From the NCBI RefSeq assembly GCF_032854445.1, contig NC_088297.1, positions 18,303,127 through 18,367,126 on the forward strand: a stretch of DNA of 64,000 nucleotides, written 5' to 3'. This document shows, one piece after another, positions 12,000 through 24,743 of this stretch. The position numbers and the translations under genes are program-made. This DNA comes from Liolophura sinensis. Lineage: Eukaryota; Mollusca; Polyplacophora; Chitonida; Chitonidae. The first letter of the stretch is position 1. Each line of letters starts with the position of its first letter. Below the pieces are notes generated by a model. The model searched no databases, was not told the DNA's origin, and worked only from the letters and a program-made list of their open reading frames with translations.

Positions 12000-12380
12000 A
12001 TACGATATGGCTGAAATATTGCCGATGTGGCGTTAAGCCATAATCATTCCTTCATTCATTATAAACTGTTGTTCGCCACAATATGACTGAAATATTGCCG
12101 ATGTGGCGTTAAACCATACCTATTCATTCATTTATTCTAAACTATTGTTCGCCACCAGAAGGGTGAAATATTGCCGATGTGGCGTTAAGCCATAATCATT
12201 CCGTCATTCATTATAAACTATTGTTCGCCACGATGTGACTGAAATATTGCCGATGTGGCGTTAACGCCATTCATTCATTCTAAACTGTTGTTCTCCACGG
12301 AATGGCTGAAATATTGTTGATGTTGCGTGAAGCCATAATAATTCATTCATTCATTCTAAACTGTTGTTTGTCACGATATG
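12000..12380 (+). repeat. ~75-bp tandem repeat x5 made of SINE-tail-like sequence
   Basis: GAAATATTGCCGATGTGGCG recurs at about 12014, 12088, 12164, 12240 and (mutated) 12306, each followed by a CATTCATTC run and TAAACTRTTGTTCGCCAC. The core resembles the tail I associate with SINEs of the family-2 type, so the array probably grew from an inserted tail. Confidence 0.85.
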
Positions 12381-12984
12381 AATAGATAGATTACATCTTA
12401 TAAAGTGGCTAAGGGATATAGATATGCGCAATAAAACTGAATGTAATTAGTAAAGTAATATCGAAAGTAGTAATACCTTACAAGGCTGAGTATGACCAAG
12501 GAACCCGACAACATTAAACGTTTTTGACACCAAGGCTGTAAAACTGGAAAAAAACCCCAAGAGTTCGCATGAACGTAACACACGTCCCAACAAATAAAGG
12601 AATACCAGCAGCATTGTTGCGAGTATAGCGCCTGATGGGTGTTGATGATAAGTATGTGGTTGTCATGACAACCGCGAAAGTGGACAGATATGTCCAGCAC
12701 AAAGTTTTTGTGGAAAACAATTGGAGTATTTATATCATATATGGAAACGCTTGGAAACGCAGACAAAATCCGCCTAATGGCGGGGCGTATAAAAACAAAG
12801 TTAACGAGTATTTGGTAAACGTCTTTCCTTAATTTGATTGTCAATATAGTTATAATATAATCCCAGTGGAATAACTGCTTTGGGGAGGTAAAATCCAATT
12901 AATAAAAAAAGTCAATAGATAATAAAGGGGAAAACATCAGACTACTCAAAATATTTTATACTTTAAAGAAGATTACCAGCTTTA

Positions 12985-13115
12985 CGGGAGTACCTCACTA
13001 GCGACAAAAAATACTTGGGAGTACCTAATTGGTAACATAAAATATTGCGGACAACGATCATTGGCAACACGAAATATTTGGGAGTAAATAGTTGGTAACA
13101 CAAAACATTGGGAGT
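12985..13115 (+). repeat. Degenerate tandem repeat, period about 35 bp
   Basis: TGGGAGTA followed by TTGGTAACA and AAAATATT recurs about four times with drift. Confidence 0.55.
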
Positions 13116-13639
13116 GACATTCGAACATAGAACCTCATTGACGAAAAGCTGAACAGTATAGAGGAGGTGTTTTGAAACAATCGGCCAAACAGACTGCACC
13201 TTCAAAAGAAAAACAAAATTGTACAGACCTTTGCGCTCGCTGCTAAATCTTCTTTTCTCTTGAATCCTTCCAAAGCAGTACAGTCGGCGTGATTTGTTCC
13301 CGTTGGTTATATGCACGGGTTTAGAGAGAAGTATTTTTAAAAGAAAACTTGATGCTTTGCTTACCTGAGCAAAAGATTACATGAATTAACGTTGACCACG
13401 AACCAAACAACATGAGCAAACCCTGTTTGATTTTCCCCGCTACAGGCCCTAGTCAACAAATCCTCTCAAATTTGTTTAAGAAGCACACCCCTTTTTTCTC
13501 AACCTTAAAAATCTCCCTGGCTCTTTTCCTTTGCTTTAACTTTAAAAAAGCCTATTAAAAAGTTCCAATGTTTAAAAACTACACGCTCCCTAGCACAATT
13601 GCTAAAAGAGAATTATGTAAAAAAAAGGCAGTTATGTTA

Positions 13640-13715
13640 TCAGCAAGTTACTAGCCGTCACCTGTCTAGGGTTACTCAAGACACTGTGTTGTCATCACAT
13701 TTAACATACAATCGC
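13640..13715 (-). repeat. Dispersed family X, fragment
   Basis: CACTGTGTTGTCATCACATT, preceded by AGGGTTACTCAAGA, matches the distal end only. Confidence 0.5.
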
Positions 13716-13894
13716 ATTACGACTTAGATGTTAACCAATGAAAAAATCTTAAGGCAATCTACCATTATTTTTATTGGGTTATAAACTAACCTATGACAAC
13801 ACTCAAAAATCATAAATTATACAATATTACATTTACAATTTTGCTTCATGTACTAAATATTAATGTGTCTACGCTGTCCTATGGCATGACTCTC

Positions 13895-14150
13895 CACCTT
13901 CCCGGGAAGGCCTGTCTGTAACCGGACGGTTGTAGTTTTTCCCGCGCTCTGCCCTAGACCTACAAGACCTGTCATGTTATACTGGCTATAAACTCTGAAA
14001 ATCAACCTGTTAACCCCCAACCACCCGCAGGTTGCTGTCATATCTCCCACGTACGACTGGAAAGGAAACCAGCACGAACTGAACTCGAACTCACAACGAC
14101 TGCAATGGCGAGTTTCTCCTGAATCATTCCACTACACTAGCACAAGTACA
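13895..14150. mobile_element. Two opposed SINE family 1 fragments
   Basis: A plus-oriented body fragment (GGGAAGGCCTGTCTG to GCGCTCTGCCC, 13898-13955) lies next to a minus-oriented head half (ACCCGCAGGTTGCTGTC to CACTACACTAGCACA, 14020-14145). Confidence 0.65.
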
Positions 14151-14509
14151 TTTTAATGTACTGCGAAAACGGTCAGATAGAAGGGGTGGAAAATCTGTTA
14201 TTTTGGTAGTTTATAAAGAAAAGTTCACAAACTTATCCACGAAGTACCAACAGATTCCCCACATGTCTTCAGGATCGAAGGGTCGAAAAAGTTATTCAGT
14301 GAAAATATTCTCTTTGGCTGTGCTTATATTTCCCCTGAAGGTTCCATTTATGTTGAGAGTGACTGTTTTACAGACATACAAAATGAACTCATCCAGATGT
14401 CAGCCCATTATTCTCATATTTGAATAACGGAAGACCTAACTGTTAGGACTAGCTCACTTCAGGACTACTTAGAGACTGACGAAATTCTATCATATTTCAT
14501 GGAGTTAGA

Positions 14510-14884
14510 GTGAGTGAGTGCTTGGGGTTTAACGTCGTACTCAACAATTTTTCAGTCATATGACGACGAAGGAATCATTAGGGTGCATGTACGTATAGTG
14601 TGCCTCCATGTACGTATAGTGTGCCTCCTTGTTGCAGGACGGATTTCCACCGCTCTGTTACTTAGTGCTGCTTCACTGAGACTTACCGAAGGCAAGTAAG
14701 CCACCCCGCCCGAGCCATTATACTGATACGGGTCAACCAGTCGTTGCACTATCCCCTTCATGCTGAACGCCAAGCGAGGAAGTTAAAACTTCCTCTTTTA
14801 AAGTATTAGGTGTGACTCGATCAAGGATTGATCCTGGATCTACCGGTCCCGAAGCGGACGCTCTACCAACTGTGCTATCCGGTC
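14510..14884 (-). mobile_element. tRNA-derived SINE, family 2, full length with 13-bp target duplication
   Basis: The insert is flanked by perfect direct repeats TCATGGAGTTAGA at 14497-14509 and 14885-14897. Read on the minus strand, the head is tRNA-like (GATAGCACAGTTGGTAGAGC as A box, GGATCAATCC as B box). The other end has GAGTGAGTGAGTGCTTGGGG on the plus strand. Confidence 0.92.
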
Positions 14885-14951
14885 TCATGGAGTTAGACAA
14901 TGAGCCTTCAACATTTACATCTGATCATCCGATACTGAATGATCTTGGTAT

Positions 14952-15216
14952 GCTAAGGGGCCTCCGTGGCTCAGTTGGTTAGCACGTTAGCGCATCGTAA
15001 TGACCTAGGAGTCTCTCACCAGTGCGGTAGCTGTGAGTTCAAGTCTGGCTCATGCTGTACGTGGCTGTACGTGGGAAGACCTGACAGCAACCTGGGGATG
15101 GCCGTGGGTTTCCCCCGGGCTCTGTCCGGTTTCCACCCACCATAATGCTGGCTGCCGTCGTATAAGTGACATATTTTTGAGTACGGCGTAAAACACCAAC
15201 CAAAAAAATAAGAAAG
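14952..15216 (+). mobile_element. tRNA-derived SINE, family 1, full length
   Basis: The head GGCCTCCGTGGCTCAGTTGG carries the A box and TGAGTTCAAGTCTGG the B box. The body ends in the tail TGAGTACGGCGTAAAACACC and an A-rich end. TCTTGGTAT occurs on both sides (14943-14951, 15217-15225) as a likely target duplication. Confidence 0.9.
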
Positions 15217-15284
15217 TCTTGGTATCCTGTTACTGAGATGCTCCATTGACAATGGCGGAGAGGAAAAAAATTGGGGATATAAAC

Positions 15285-16985
15285 TCGTAGATTGTTGGGA
15301 CAGCACAGATATGTTTATAATAAACGGTAGACCAGGACAAGGTAAAGTGATAAGGAGACAAATGTGTCTGTTTAATTGATTATGCTATAGGCAGTATGTC
15401 TCTATTCAAGAGTGTAACAGATTTTAGTGTATTAGAGTTTGATACAACGCTGTCTGAGATACATTACCTAATTGCATTAGTATTATATGCGCAAGCAGTG
15501 GGCGTATCAGAGATAAAACCGAATGATATTTCTGAGCGGACGTACAAAAAATGGGTCCCTTCAAAAGAATCAAAAAGAATTTACTACTAATGTAGATACT
15601 AAGACCCTAGAACATGCATTTAGTGACATAATTCATTTAGAAATCACAATAACTACGTCTGATCCAATTGCACGTACACAGGGAGTAAATACAATAATGA
15701 GCACTATAAAACAGATTTTTCACTTAGAGGCTAAAAAGAAAAAAACCTCTGGTTTACACATTAAACAGAATTCGAAAAGTGTGAAGAAAAGCAAGCCATG
15801 GCTTACTGCCGAATGTGCAGAATAGAAAAGAATTCTTTGGTGAGAGGAAAAAAGATATCGTCTACACCGTTGCGATGTAAATAAAAAGAAACTGGTGGAA
15901 GCCATTAAAATGTACAAAAATGTTCTCAGGCGAGAACATGAAGATTATAAATAAAAATATGTGAAAGAAATCAGAAGTCTTCACACAAACGATTTGTGCA
16001 TGTCGGAGGCGCAGACAGGTTTGAGGGATATTCATCATTAGATAATATTTTTGTCTTACACTCTCTTATTTATTATTACTTGATTAGAAAGAAAGATTAT
16101 TTTGTGCATTTGGTGACTTTTCGCAGGTCTTTGATAGTGTTTGGCGTCAAGGGTTGTGGCAAAAAGTGTGTAAGGCTGGAATTACAGGCAAATACCTGAA
16201 GTTAATATCCAATATGTTTAACTCCAGTAAGACATGTAATTGAAATGGAAAACAGTATAGAGAGTACTGTATGTGTCAAGCAGGTGTGCACCAAGGGGAA
16301 AATGTATCCTCCATTTTCTTGTTATCATATTTAAATGATTTGGAAGACTTAACTGAAGAATAATGCAACTGGGCTTACCTACATTTCTGAAGAAATTGAA
16401 AGGGACTTAAGTGTGTATCTACGTATCTTTATAATGTTATATGCTGACGATACAACTATTGTAACTGAAACTGGAAATGATCTCTCTAATGCCTTACATG
16501 TGTTTGAAGAATATTGTAACAAATGGTCTGTGAAAGCAAATGTGGATAAGACAAAAATTATGATATTTAGAAAACGCCAACGTGGAGCACATGTACCTGT
16601 TTTTATATGTAAGGGCTCGGAAATCGAAATTGTTGTTACACGCTGTTAATTGAGTGTTGAAATGAAGTTTAATGGGTAGTTTTTGAATGCTAGAAAACTC
16701 TTAATTTATCAATCTAATAAAGCATTATTAGCAAGTTACAAATTTATCGCAACCTGTAAACTGCAGCATTAAACCTTTTGATAAATCGCCCAATTTTGGT
16801 CCAATTTTGTTTGTGTTCCTGTGAGGATTGGGGTTTTGAAAAATTACAATCATGTTTACAGGCAAATTACATCATATGTGATTATATAATTGCATAGAGA
16901 CTTTTGTTTGTTATGAATAACGTTTCTAAATTTCAATGGCTTGAATGTGTTAAAATATCCTCAATAACGCTGGCTATGAAGTTGA
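15285..16985 (+). pseudogene. Non-LTR retrotransposon (CR1/Jockey-like LINE), 5'-truncated and broken
   Basis: The end of an APE-type endonuclease is readable at 15300-15490 (FIINGRPGQGK, then LIDYAIGSMSLFKSV and FDTTLSEIH), with the usual SDH motif changed. A linker with KPWLTAEC (near 15800) follows. The reverse transcriptase begins with FDSVWRQGLWQKV (near 16135) and the CQAGVHQGENVSS block. Its palm motif LYADDTTIV is intact at about 16437. Behind it come NVDKTKIMIF and remnants of the thumb region up to about 16985. Frames change several times. Non-LTR RTs of this shape are common in molluscs; the clade is a guess. Confidence 0.8.
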
Positions 16986-16989
16986 TCCA

Positions 16990-18700
16990 ACATTCATCCT
17001 TAGACATAATTGCTAATGTTGACACTAGTTTAAAATCTGTGGAGATTATTTCGTAATTGAGCATACTCAAGAACAGTGGGACTGGCTTTGAAAGTTATGA
17101 TGTAATCGGGGAAAAACAAAGTTTCAGAACAGGCAATTTACACCGCAAAATTATTTGTATAAAGTTAATATAAAGTAGTTTAAAACATTATCACAAATTC
17201 CTTGATAAATAAAGCGATGGCTGACAGAATCGTATTTATGCTTCTGGCGTGCTAAATCTGTATGGATTATATGTACGCGTATCTGTGAATTGTTTCTCGC
17301 TTGAATTGATATGTGGCCTATAAATCACGTCTGATTTGCCGAGATAATTTAGTTCGGCTTAAAGCCATGTGCTTCACTGTACGGAGATGAGCTGTCAAAT
17401 TTTGACAAAATTTGAAAATCACTACCTGTAAAAATACAAGTCTGTAATTCGTTCCATAATTTTCTGTCTTGTCCTCAGATGTCTACTTTGCAAATTAGGA
17501 AAGACACACTGTTGTACAGAGAAAAATTAGAAAACACAGTGGATAAAGTATCGGTGATCCGCACCTAGTCCCACGCGTGTGTCGCACAACCTCCCGTTGC
17601 TGTTAAAATTAGTTTTTCGTGACCACTCGAGATCACCGAATCTGTCAGTAGAATTACAGTCAACATCGGGAAATTTTGAGAAAGCGCCTGTAGTTCGAGG
17701 GTGGGGTGGGGTGGGGGATGGAGGTGGTTGAGCGCTTGTAGTACCTAAATGCTGACCAATTAAAATACTTGTTCATCAATTCAGCAAAAGTGGAGAAGTT
17801 TTTTTTATCTTAAAACCGATTTAAATGCAGTTTGGAATGAACTTCACACCTTGTTCCACTCATTCCAAATATTCGTCAATTGTTTACCTCTTGTGCCTTG
17901 TTTTAAGCACAAGGAGTACGAATTGTAAGTTGTTTTCTTCCATCAGCAATATCAGTTCAGAGAACCAGTTGTACATGTATCATGTTGGCGGTTAGTTTGG
18001 GTGAAGTTCGTGCGCGAACTTAGATTGCAACTCAGTTGCGCATTCATGGTCAGAAACATCTGTAACATGTTATAGTAAAGCCTTGTGCCAAGAACTATTC
18101 CAATATGATGGATATTTTAAAAAAAATTTCCGGAAAACTGTTGGCCACACCTGTGTTCAATTTGAACCTATGTATCATCTTTGATTGATTGCCATGGGTC
18201 GTTTTGGAAGCCTGAAAGACAATATCGTTCATAAATTGTTCATTGAGGATATGACAGGTTTCCGATAATCTATCTGTAAGTAGCTATAGTGAAGTCATGC
18301 ACACAATTTCAGTTCAATACAACATTCAACCGGTTTCAAATAACTTCAAATAAAAAGTTTTTTGTGACGGACGGGCGGACTGACATACTGACACACGGGG
18401 TGCAAACACATACCCCCCCCCCCGCCCATATCAGTTTGGGACTAGTAAATAAATTGTGAATCAATACAAAAGGGGAAATTAGGTGAAAATTATACCTGAA
18501 AGAACTTCATTTCCGAGGTTAAACAGCTTGCTATGCCAGACAGGAATAATTTATAATAATTAGTTTTTTCAATAATTTCAATAATAGTCAATATGGCCTA
18601 TAAATGTGTCTTAGTGAAATAAAATCCGTAATACTTCAACTATGGTTGCCCTTTGAATACTTACTGAAATAATGAATTATTTCATTAGGGGTTACAATGT
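16990..18700. other. Anonymous sequence, possible repeat end
   Basis: A stretch ending in GACGGACGGGCGGACTGACA and a C run (18365-18430) looks like the end of an interspersed repeat. No coding signal is seen. Confidence 0.4.
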
Positions 18701-18706
18701 AGCTCT

Positions 18707-18862
18707 TGGTATTGAGGCTGGCTGTATGCATTTGTAATGACGCTGGTTTTATGTATTGGTAATGAGGCTGGTTTTATACATTGATAATGAGGCTGGTTTT
18801 ATGCATTGATAATGAGGCTGGTTTTAGGCATTGATAATGAGGATGGTTTTAGGCATTGGTAA
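18707..18862 (+). repeat. 25-bp tandem repeat, about 6 copies
   Basis: The unit AATGAGGCTGGTTTTATGCA with a TTGAT end repeats; early copies are more diverged than late ones. Confidence 0.9.
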
Positions 18863-18869
18863 TTGCTAG

Positions 18870-19877
18870 CAGACCTTCGCACCTGCGGTCGGAGAGACAG
18901 ACCTCAATGAATAGAATGATATTTATTGTGAAGTGGACAAAGAGAAAGTGTAAAAACATAATAAATTGTAAAGACACGACATTTACAATGCAAAACAGGG
19001 TAACGCTAAATAGCTTGCGAGTCCAAATTGCCAGTGTGGTTAGAAACGCCTGGACAAATATTGGATTCAATGTGAAAACCCAGAATCTGAACCGAAAGGT
19101 GTCTGTGTCACTTCGTCTACTATGGGATCAGATAGATACGACTGTATACTTGCGTCTGTGTAGCTAGAATGCATTTTGAATATGACATGATAATGAATCG
19201 AATTCCCAGGTTATACAGCCCAGCCATCGATATCCTTCGGTTGGCCAGCTATATCACCCGGTGAGTGTACCAACAGGGCCGGCTGGAGATCGGCTAGCCG
19301 AGCTAGGGCAGTAAATCTATTGTTTTTGGTGGATTTAAATTCATTATTACGTTTCTCACAAGCCTATCCGGCAACAGACTCTTCAAACAGGTTATGTTCT
19401 TTATAATTAAGCGCAATCTGAGCACGATCAGAAGATGGTTTATGAATATTTCGTCATCTCAAGCTGGTTTATTGGCATTTTTTTCTTTCTTTTCAATACT
19501 TAACAATGCACTGAAGAATTCCTACATATATAACAACCGTCATGTTTATAGCAGATGGAAACCGAAATGCCCGGCGTGAAATTATCGCCCGTTTACAGGT
19601 ACCTGACAATCATCCTGACTTGAAAACGCGGCCGAAACAGCCAGAGTTGGATTCAAGAACTCGCTGGTACGAGTAGATAAAACCGGATATAACCGGATAT
19701 AACCATTGCATCTCTCCAGGTATTTGACAAACCTCGTCACTTGCTGGATTTGAGCCTGCAACTTCACTGATCACATTATAGTGTACCATTTTTGCAGAAG
19801 CTGAATCGTCTCTAAATCAGCACATTCTCTATTATCGGTTACATTAACGGACAGGTAAAAAACACATGGTTTTACAT
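18870..19877. other. Anonymous sequence
   Basis: There is a short direct repeat of ACCGGATATA near 19681 and nothing else. The gaps 20105-20585 and 21183-21924 are similar. Confidence 0.5.
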
Positions 19878-19942
19878 TTTTAAAACATTCTTGAGATCGG
19901 CGTAAAACACAAGTGAAATAAATAGGTAAATATATTTTAAAA

Positions 19943-20104
19943 ACAAATGCGGTTGTTGTGAGTTCAAGTCCAACTCAAGCTGTCTTCTTCGCAGGCCGCA
20001 CGTGGGAAGGCCTTCCGACAACCTGCGAATGATCGTGGGTTTCCACCGGGCTTAGACATATTCTTGAATATGGTGTAAAACAACCAATTAAATAAATAAA
20101 TAAA
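19943..20104 (+). mobile_element. SINE family 1, 5'-truncated
   Basis: It starts within the B box (TGTGAGTTCAAGTCCAACTC) and runs through a shortened body to an (AAAT)n tail. A second, tail-only fragment lies just upstream at 19878-19925. Confidence 0.85.
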
Positions 20105-20585
20105 TACCTTTTTAAATTTTAGAACTTTTAAAAAAAGCAGATATAGGTGAGGATCTGTTAACAAAGAAAGTTGTGCGTTGTCTTTCCGTGGTAGGGTGGG
20201 GGTGGGGGATTGTTTTTTTTATTAAACAATATGATGACCACCTTAGCAAACTCTCCCGTCTGTCAGTTAGTGTTTTTATAAATTAATTCTTTTTCATTAT
20301 GTCTTTTTATAGTGAACATAAACGAGAGTTTTAAAACGTTGTTTGGGGTCAAATTGTTTTTATATGAGTGGGTTATGATGTTAAAACAAGGAGCAGGTAA
20401 GCAGAGCGCGGATATGCAGACTAATCCCGGCAAGTTGTTGTGGAGAATGGTACTCCTGACGTAAATATAATTACATCAACTCGATTCAGTATTGCTGTTA
20501 GTGATCTCAGTTCTATTCTTCATCCCATGCTTACCTGCTCCTTGTTTGCGCAAGACAAAGCCGTATTATTGCATATCCGCACTTT

Positions 20586-20750
20586 GTAGATGTATTTATT
20601 TTTTTTATTTGATTGGTGTTTTACGTCGTAGTCAAGAATATTTCACTTATACGACGGCGGCCACCATTATGGTGGGAGGAAACCGGGCAAAGCCCGGGGA
20701 AACCTAAGACCACCCGTTTGTGGCTGGCAGACCTTCCCGCGTACGGTTTA
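20586..20750 (-). mobile_element. SINE family 1, head-truncated
   Basis: The reversed tail GGTGTTTTACGTCGTAGTCA and body CACCATTATGGTGGGAGGAA are clear; the tRNA head is absent. Confidence 0.85.
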
Positions 20751-21105
20751 CTTATCTGTTTACTTATACGTGTATATATATTGTTTAGAGGAATCTGTGG
20801 AAATTTGAGTTTTCTCGTGGTATTCATCTAAAGAAAGATATTGCTGGTAATTTTGCATTACTAGCTTAAAAATAAATGGATCAGATAAACATTGCATGTA
20901 AAAAGCAGCAAACAGGAGACGTTGAAAAAATGATTCCTTTTCATTAAAGAAAGCTACAAAGAAATTCAAAAGAAAAAAAACCCCACTAACATGAAGTATG
21001 TGAAATAAAGGGCCATAAAACACTGCCCACTAAAGTAGTTCGGTTTAATTTTATAGAACTTGTTCCGCCTAGTAAAAGGCATTTGAAAGGTTAGGGGGGT
21101 GTTCT

Positions 21106-21182
21106 CTGTCGCCGAGTGAGGTAGCACCCCAGCATGACGCAATGACCCAGATGCCTCTCACAAATGTGGATGCTGTGTTGTT
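21106..21182 (+). mobile_element. SINE family 1, head-only fragment
   Basis: GCATGACGCAATGACCCAGA and TGCCTCTCACAAATG match the tRNA-like head; body and tail are absent. Confidence 0.55.
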
Positions 21183-21924
21183 TTAAAACCATTTTTCTCG
21201 GTTGGAAAATTAAAACAAATCGAATTATTTACGTTCACAGTTTTTAATGGTCTTTCATCTAATATATACTTCATGTGAGTGTTTTCTTTGTTTACAAAGA
21301 TATCATCTGCAAGAAAACTATGTGTTCCACCGACAGAAGCACGTCTACTTTCCCAGTCATTTTAGAGCAGGATGTTGGACAGGGTTGATCAGAAAAAGAA
21401 TGGTCAGAATCACACACCTTGGAGATAAAAAATTAGCAGAAAAAAAAGATTTAAATTTCCAAAAGGAAAAGGATGAATCTGCATGGACTTCAATATTTAC
21501 ATTTAGTCTGAATATAAAGTACACACAGCTGATAAAAAAGTAAAAAAGGAAATTTTAGGACTACGCTGGTAATAAAACAATCATTGTTGCTTGAAAAAGA
21601 AGCAAAAATATCACATAAGAATAAGTAGACCTAGCATTACTCAAATAAAAACATGTAACTATATTTATATAGTGGCTTACTTCGAGATGATTTGCCGCCG
21701 ATTTGGATGGCTTGAACGCCATACAACCGAACGACCGTCTTTTTCGTTTTATGTTGAGACCAAGGTGAAGGCACGAAACAACTTTTCCAAATGTACTCTC
21801 CCCAGGATTCGATCTGCAGTAAACAGCTTCCCTAAAGCCTCTCCGATAAACTCCACAATCAATATTAAGACTGAGAGTTTTTTTGCCTAGAATTCACGAG
21901 TTCATAGACCGTAATGATATTCTA

Positions 21925-22190
21925 TGATAAATGTGATGTCAGCACAGCATTTAGAGTAATTCTAGACCAGTGACTGATAAATTACATTTAACATAACTGT
22001 ATTTTATTCACGTAATTCTGCTTAAGCCATGGTGCTCGAGGGCGTGTAATGTTCTAACATTTAAACATTTACATGAACAGTTAGAATAAAACTACAACTC
22101 AGGTAAATTGACCAAAGACCACATTTCAGCGATTAAGAATAACCCACTGTCACAGTGTCGTTGTTTTTACGTTACTTTCTATAATAAAAG
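21925..22190 (+). repeat. Dispersed family X copy
   Basis: Landmarks in order are TAATTCTAGACCAGTGAC, GTAATTCTGCTTAAGCC, TTTACATGAACAGTTAGAAT and CTCAGGTAAATTGAC, ending near the CACTGTCACAGTGTCGTTG part of the 48-bp unit. Confidence 0.8.
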
Positions 22191-22579
22191 TCTTACGATA
22201 GGATTAAAGGAGGGGTATTTCGATTTCACGGGGGGTAAGTATACTAAGCCAATACATATATGCTCATGATATGTCTTGATATTTAACCAAAACACGTCAT
22301 TTGATTCATTTACATCTACAATTGAATGTTTTTTCTAATTGCAACAGCTGTACCACCAGATGCAATCCCGGTCAGTCCAGATCAATTTTTAACAAACACT
22401 TTGTAACCAGGAAAAACTGGGCAATTCTCACCAGTGTGTTTAGTCTTTGCTAAGCCTAAACGAGCACGCTTGCGTCGCAAAGGCTCCAGTGGTCAAGCTT
22501 GCCTAATTGTGACAGTGATGTAAAGCTAGCGTAGAGAGCCGCACGTGCGCTGTAAGGAGTATGACAAAAGTTACGTCGA

Positions 22580-22627
<48 letters not shown>

Positions 22628-22647
22628 CAACAACAACAACAACAACA
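22580..22647 (+). repeat. (AAT)n(AAC)n microsatellite
   Basis: This is a compound trinucleotide run just downstream of the GCNT stop. Confidence 0.97.
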
Positions 22648-22860
22648 TTTTCAATAGGGTTCCAAGCCCCCAAATGAAATTCCAATGATGTTGATTGAAA
22701 TGTATTAGACGGTAATGGTTTAGAATCACTTAAAATACTGTATTGTTTTCACAGTTAATGTACAGACACACTCAAACAATGTCATGGGATACACTTTTAA
22801 AAAGTTCAGGCGAGGGACCTTGTTTTCAAAATAGCTTATCTAGAATACAGGTATTTCTTC

Positions 22861-23174
22861 TCATATAACTTTGTTTTTTACAAAGCTCAAGGTTTTGTAG
22901 TAAGATACGTCGAAGTCTGTTTTGTGGAGAAAACCGTCCCGTGTTTTGTTAAAGTGCCATTCCTCCAGACAATCCCATGCGTACGGCTGAAAGTCCCAGT
23001 GGAATTTATTGGCGAACAGATGTGGCTGTAAAGTGAGACTGGGTAAATCATCTGTGCCAAAAATACAAATGCTGTTGTGATATTTACCCTTACACGGCCT
23101 GCTGAACATGCCACCATCCCAAATTTTGTAGCGGGTCAGAAAGTGGTAGGAAGTCAGGTCGGTTTCTGGGCGAC
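22861..23174 (-). CDS. GCNT: GCNT-like glycosyltransferase, terminal coding exon
   Basis: This is the C-terminal exon of the same enzyme, residues 395-498. It starts after the acceptor TTTCTCATTAG and its first two bases complete the Gly codon left by exon 2. Family signatures are YKIWDGG, PCKGKYHNSICIFGTDDL, PHLFANKFHWDFQPYAWDCL and an EEW motif. Cysteines 422, 431 and 463 complete the set of eight paired cysteines expected from mammalian C2GnT, and a sequon lies at N470. The reading frame is open to the TGA at 22863-22861, and the three exons sum to 1497 bases, exactly 499 codons. The methionine that opens the longest open frame here lies upstream of the acceptor and is not a start. I saw no clear AATAAA on the minus strand just downstream. 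The gene looks intact; expression cannot be judged. Confidence 0.92.
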
Positions 23175-23924
23175 CTAATGAGAAACAAAATTCACGCAAG
23201 AAATTATGTTAGATTATATTCCATGCCGTCTGACTGTGACGTCACGCCTCTACATCACCAGTGCATTCAGTCCAATCTGTTAGAACGAACGTACTTTCTT
23301 AGCTCAGCTATACATATACCCGAGACTGGCTTCTATTTGATAAATATTGTTTGGACAAAATCGTTATCCTCGTGCTGAGAAGGGTATGCGGGGATTTAAA
23401 GCCCTGCAGCTCAGTGTTAAAATGTTTCACACCCCAGGTTTAAATCCCCCCCATATACCCTTTTCAAACCGCGGATTTTTTTACGTGTACTTTTTAAAAA
23501 ATAGTTTTTTTCATCAGTCTATAACGGTTCTCTTAAACTCTCAATGGTAAGAAACATATATATTTTTGTCAGTCTTTCGGCGTAGTTCTGATTTTATTGT
23601 ACTTTAAACACATAGAAAACACTAACAGTCGGAAGATCAATTAACACATAGAAAAATAGTTCGATTCAAGATTGTTGTTAGAATTTTAAAACATAGCAAA
23701 TGTACGTAAATATTTTAGTGTACAATAGTCTTTGCTGACCATATAGTGACAAATGCAGTCACATCAAGTTCTTCCACTTATACAGACTTGCTAGACTTCT
23801 GCATTCCCAATGCATGCAAGAATGAGTGATTATGGTTCAACGCCTAATATGCAATATTCCGGCCGTATGTTGAGTAAACTGCATGTAAGTGTAAGTGTAT
23901 GCGGAAGATAATCTAATATAACAC

Positions 23925-24190
23925 GTGCAGCATAGAGAGTAAAACCAGAGCAGTGACGACAGTAAAATGGATACCTCTTGTCAGTTTACCTCAGGCAGGG
24001 TTTAAGGCTAACTGTTCATGTAAATGCATAAATAGTAGCAAATTACACGCCCACTAGCACCATGGTTTAAGAAGAATTAGGTTACAAAAATGAAATATTA
24101 ATTGCAATTTTTTAGACGTCACTGGTGTAAAAATACTCAAAATGCTGTGTTATCATCACATTTAACCTGCAACCACATTAAAACAATACA
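23925..24190 (-). repeat. Dispersed family X copy in GCNT intron 2
   Basis: It has one 48-bp unit (GAGAGTAAAACCAGAGCAGT), then CTTGTCAGTTTACCTCAGG, GTTCATGTAAATGC and ATGCTGTGTTATCATCACAT, the reverse of the other copies. Confidence 0.82.
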
Positions 24191-24743
24191 ATGGGAGAAT
24201 TTCTGGATGAACTGTTTCAACCAAGAACATGATGTGACGTTACTGGTGACCACGGGGTCACATCAGACGACCCAGGAACAGTGGATGTAAGACAATCTAA
24301 AAAAAATCCCGGCTCGCGTCTGGTTATGACAAGGCATCTGGTATCTAACGACTGAAAAACAAACATCTTAACCACTCAGCCACAACACGCAACTGGGGTT
24401 TATTGACAGTTTTAAACATAGAAAAGTATTATTTAGGACACCTGCATTCTTGAACCATCATCGTTTTGACAATTGAGCTGTATTACGTGTGAAAAGATTT
24501 ACAGTACGTTGGTAATGTCCCAGGAATTTGCTAAAAAAAAAACAACTTACCATTTCTACTTTAGCGCTATTAAGTAATTGTTGCTTAACGTTACACTGAA
24601 GAATTTTCTACATATACGATTGGTGTCAGTTTTATGGGCGGAGAACACCGAAGTTCCCTGGGTAAAACGCATATTTTGACTGAAAATGTTTGTATCTTAA
24701 TAGCAGGCGATTTCTTCCCGGTGGAAACCTATATATTTGTTTT

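Noticed and set aside
12398-12898. 166-codon minus-strand frame
   Set aside because: No domain, no clear start context, opposite frames are also open, and the composition matches AT-rich noise.
14952-15060. tRNA gene
   Set aside because: The tRNA-like boxes belong to the SINE head; the acceptor stem is not formed and the same head recurs at other SINEs.
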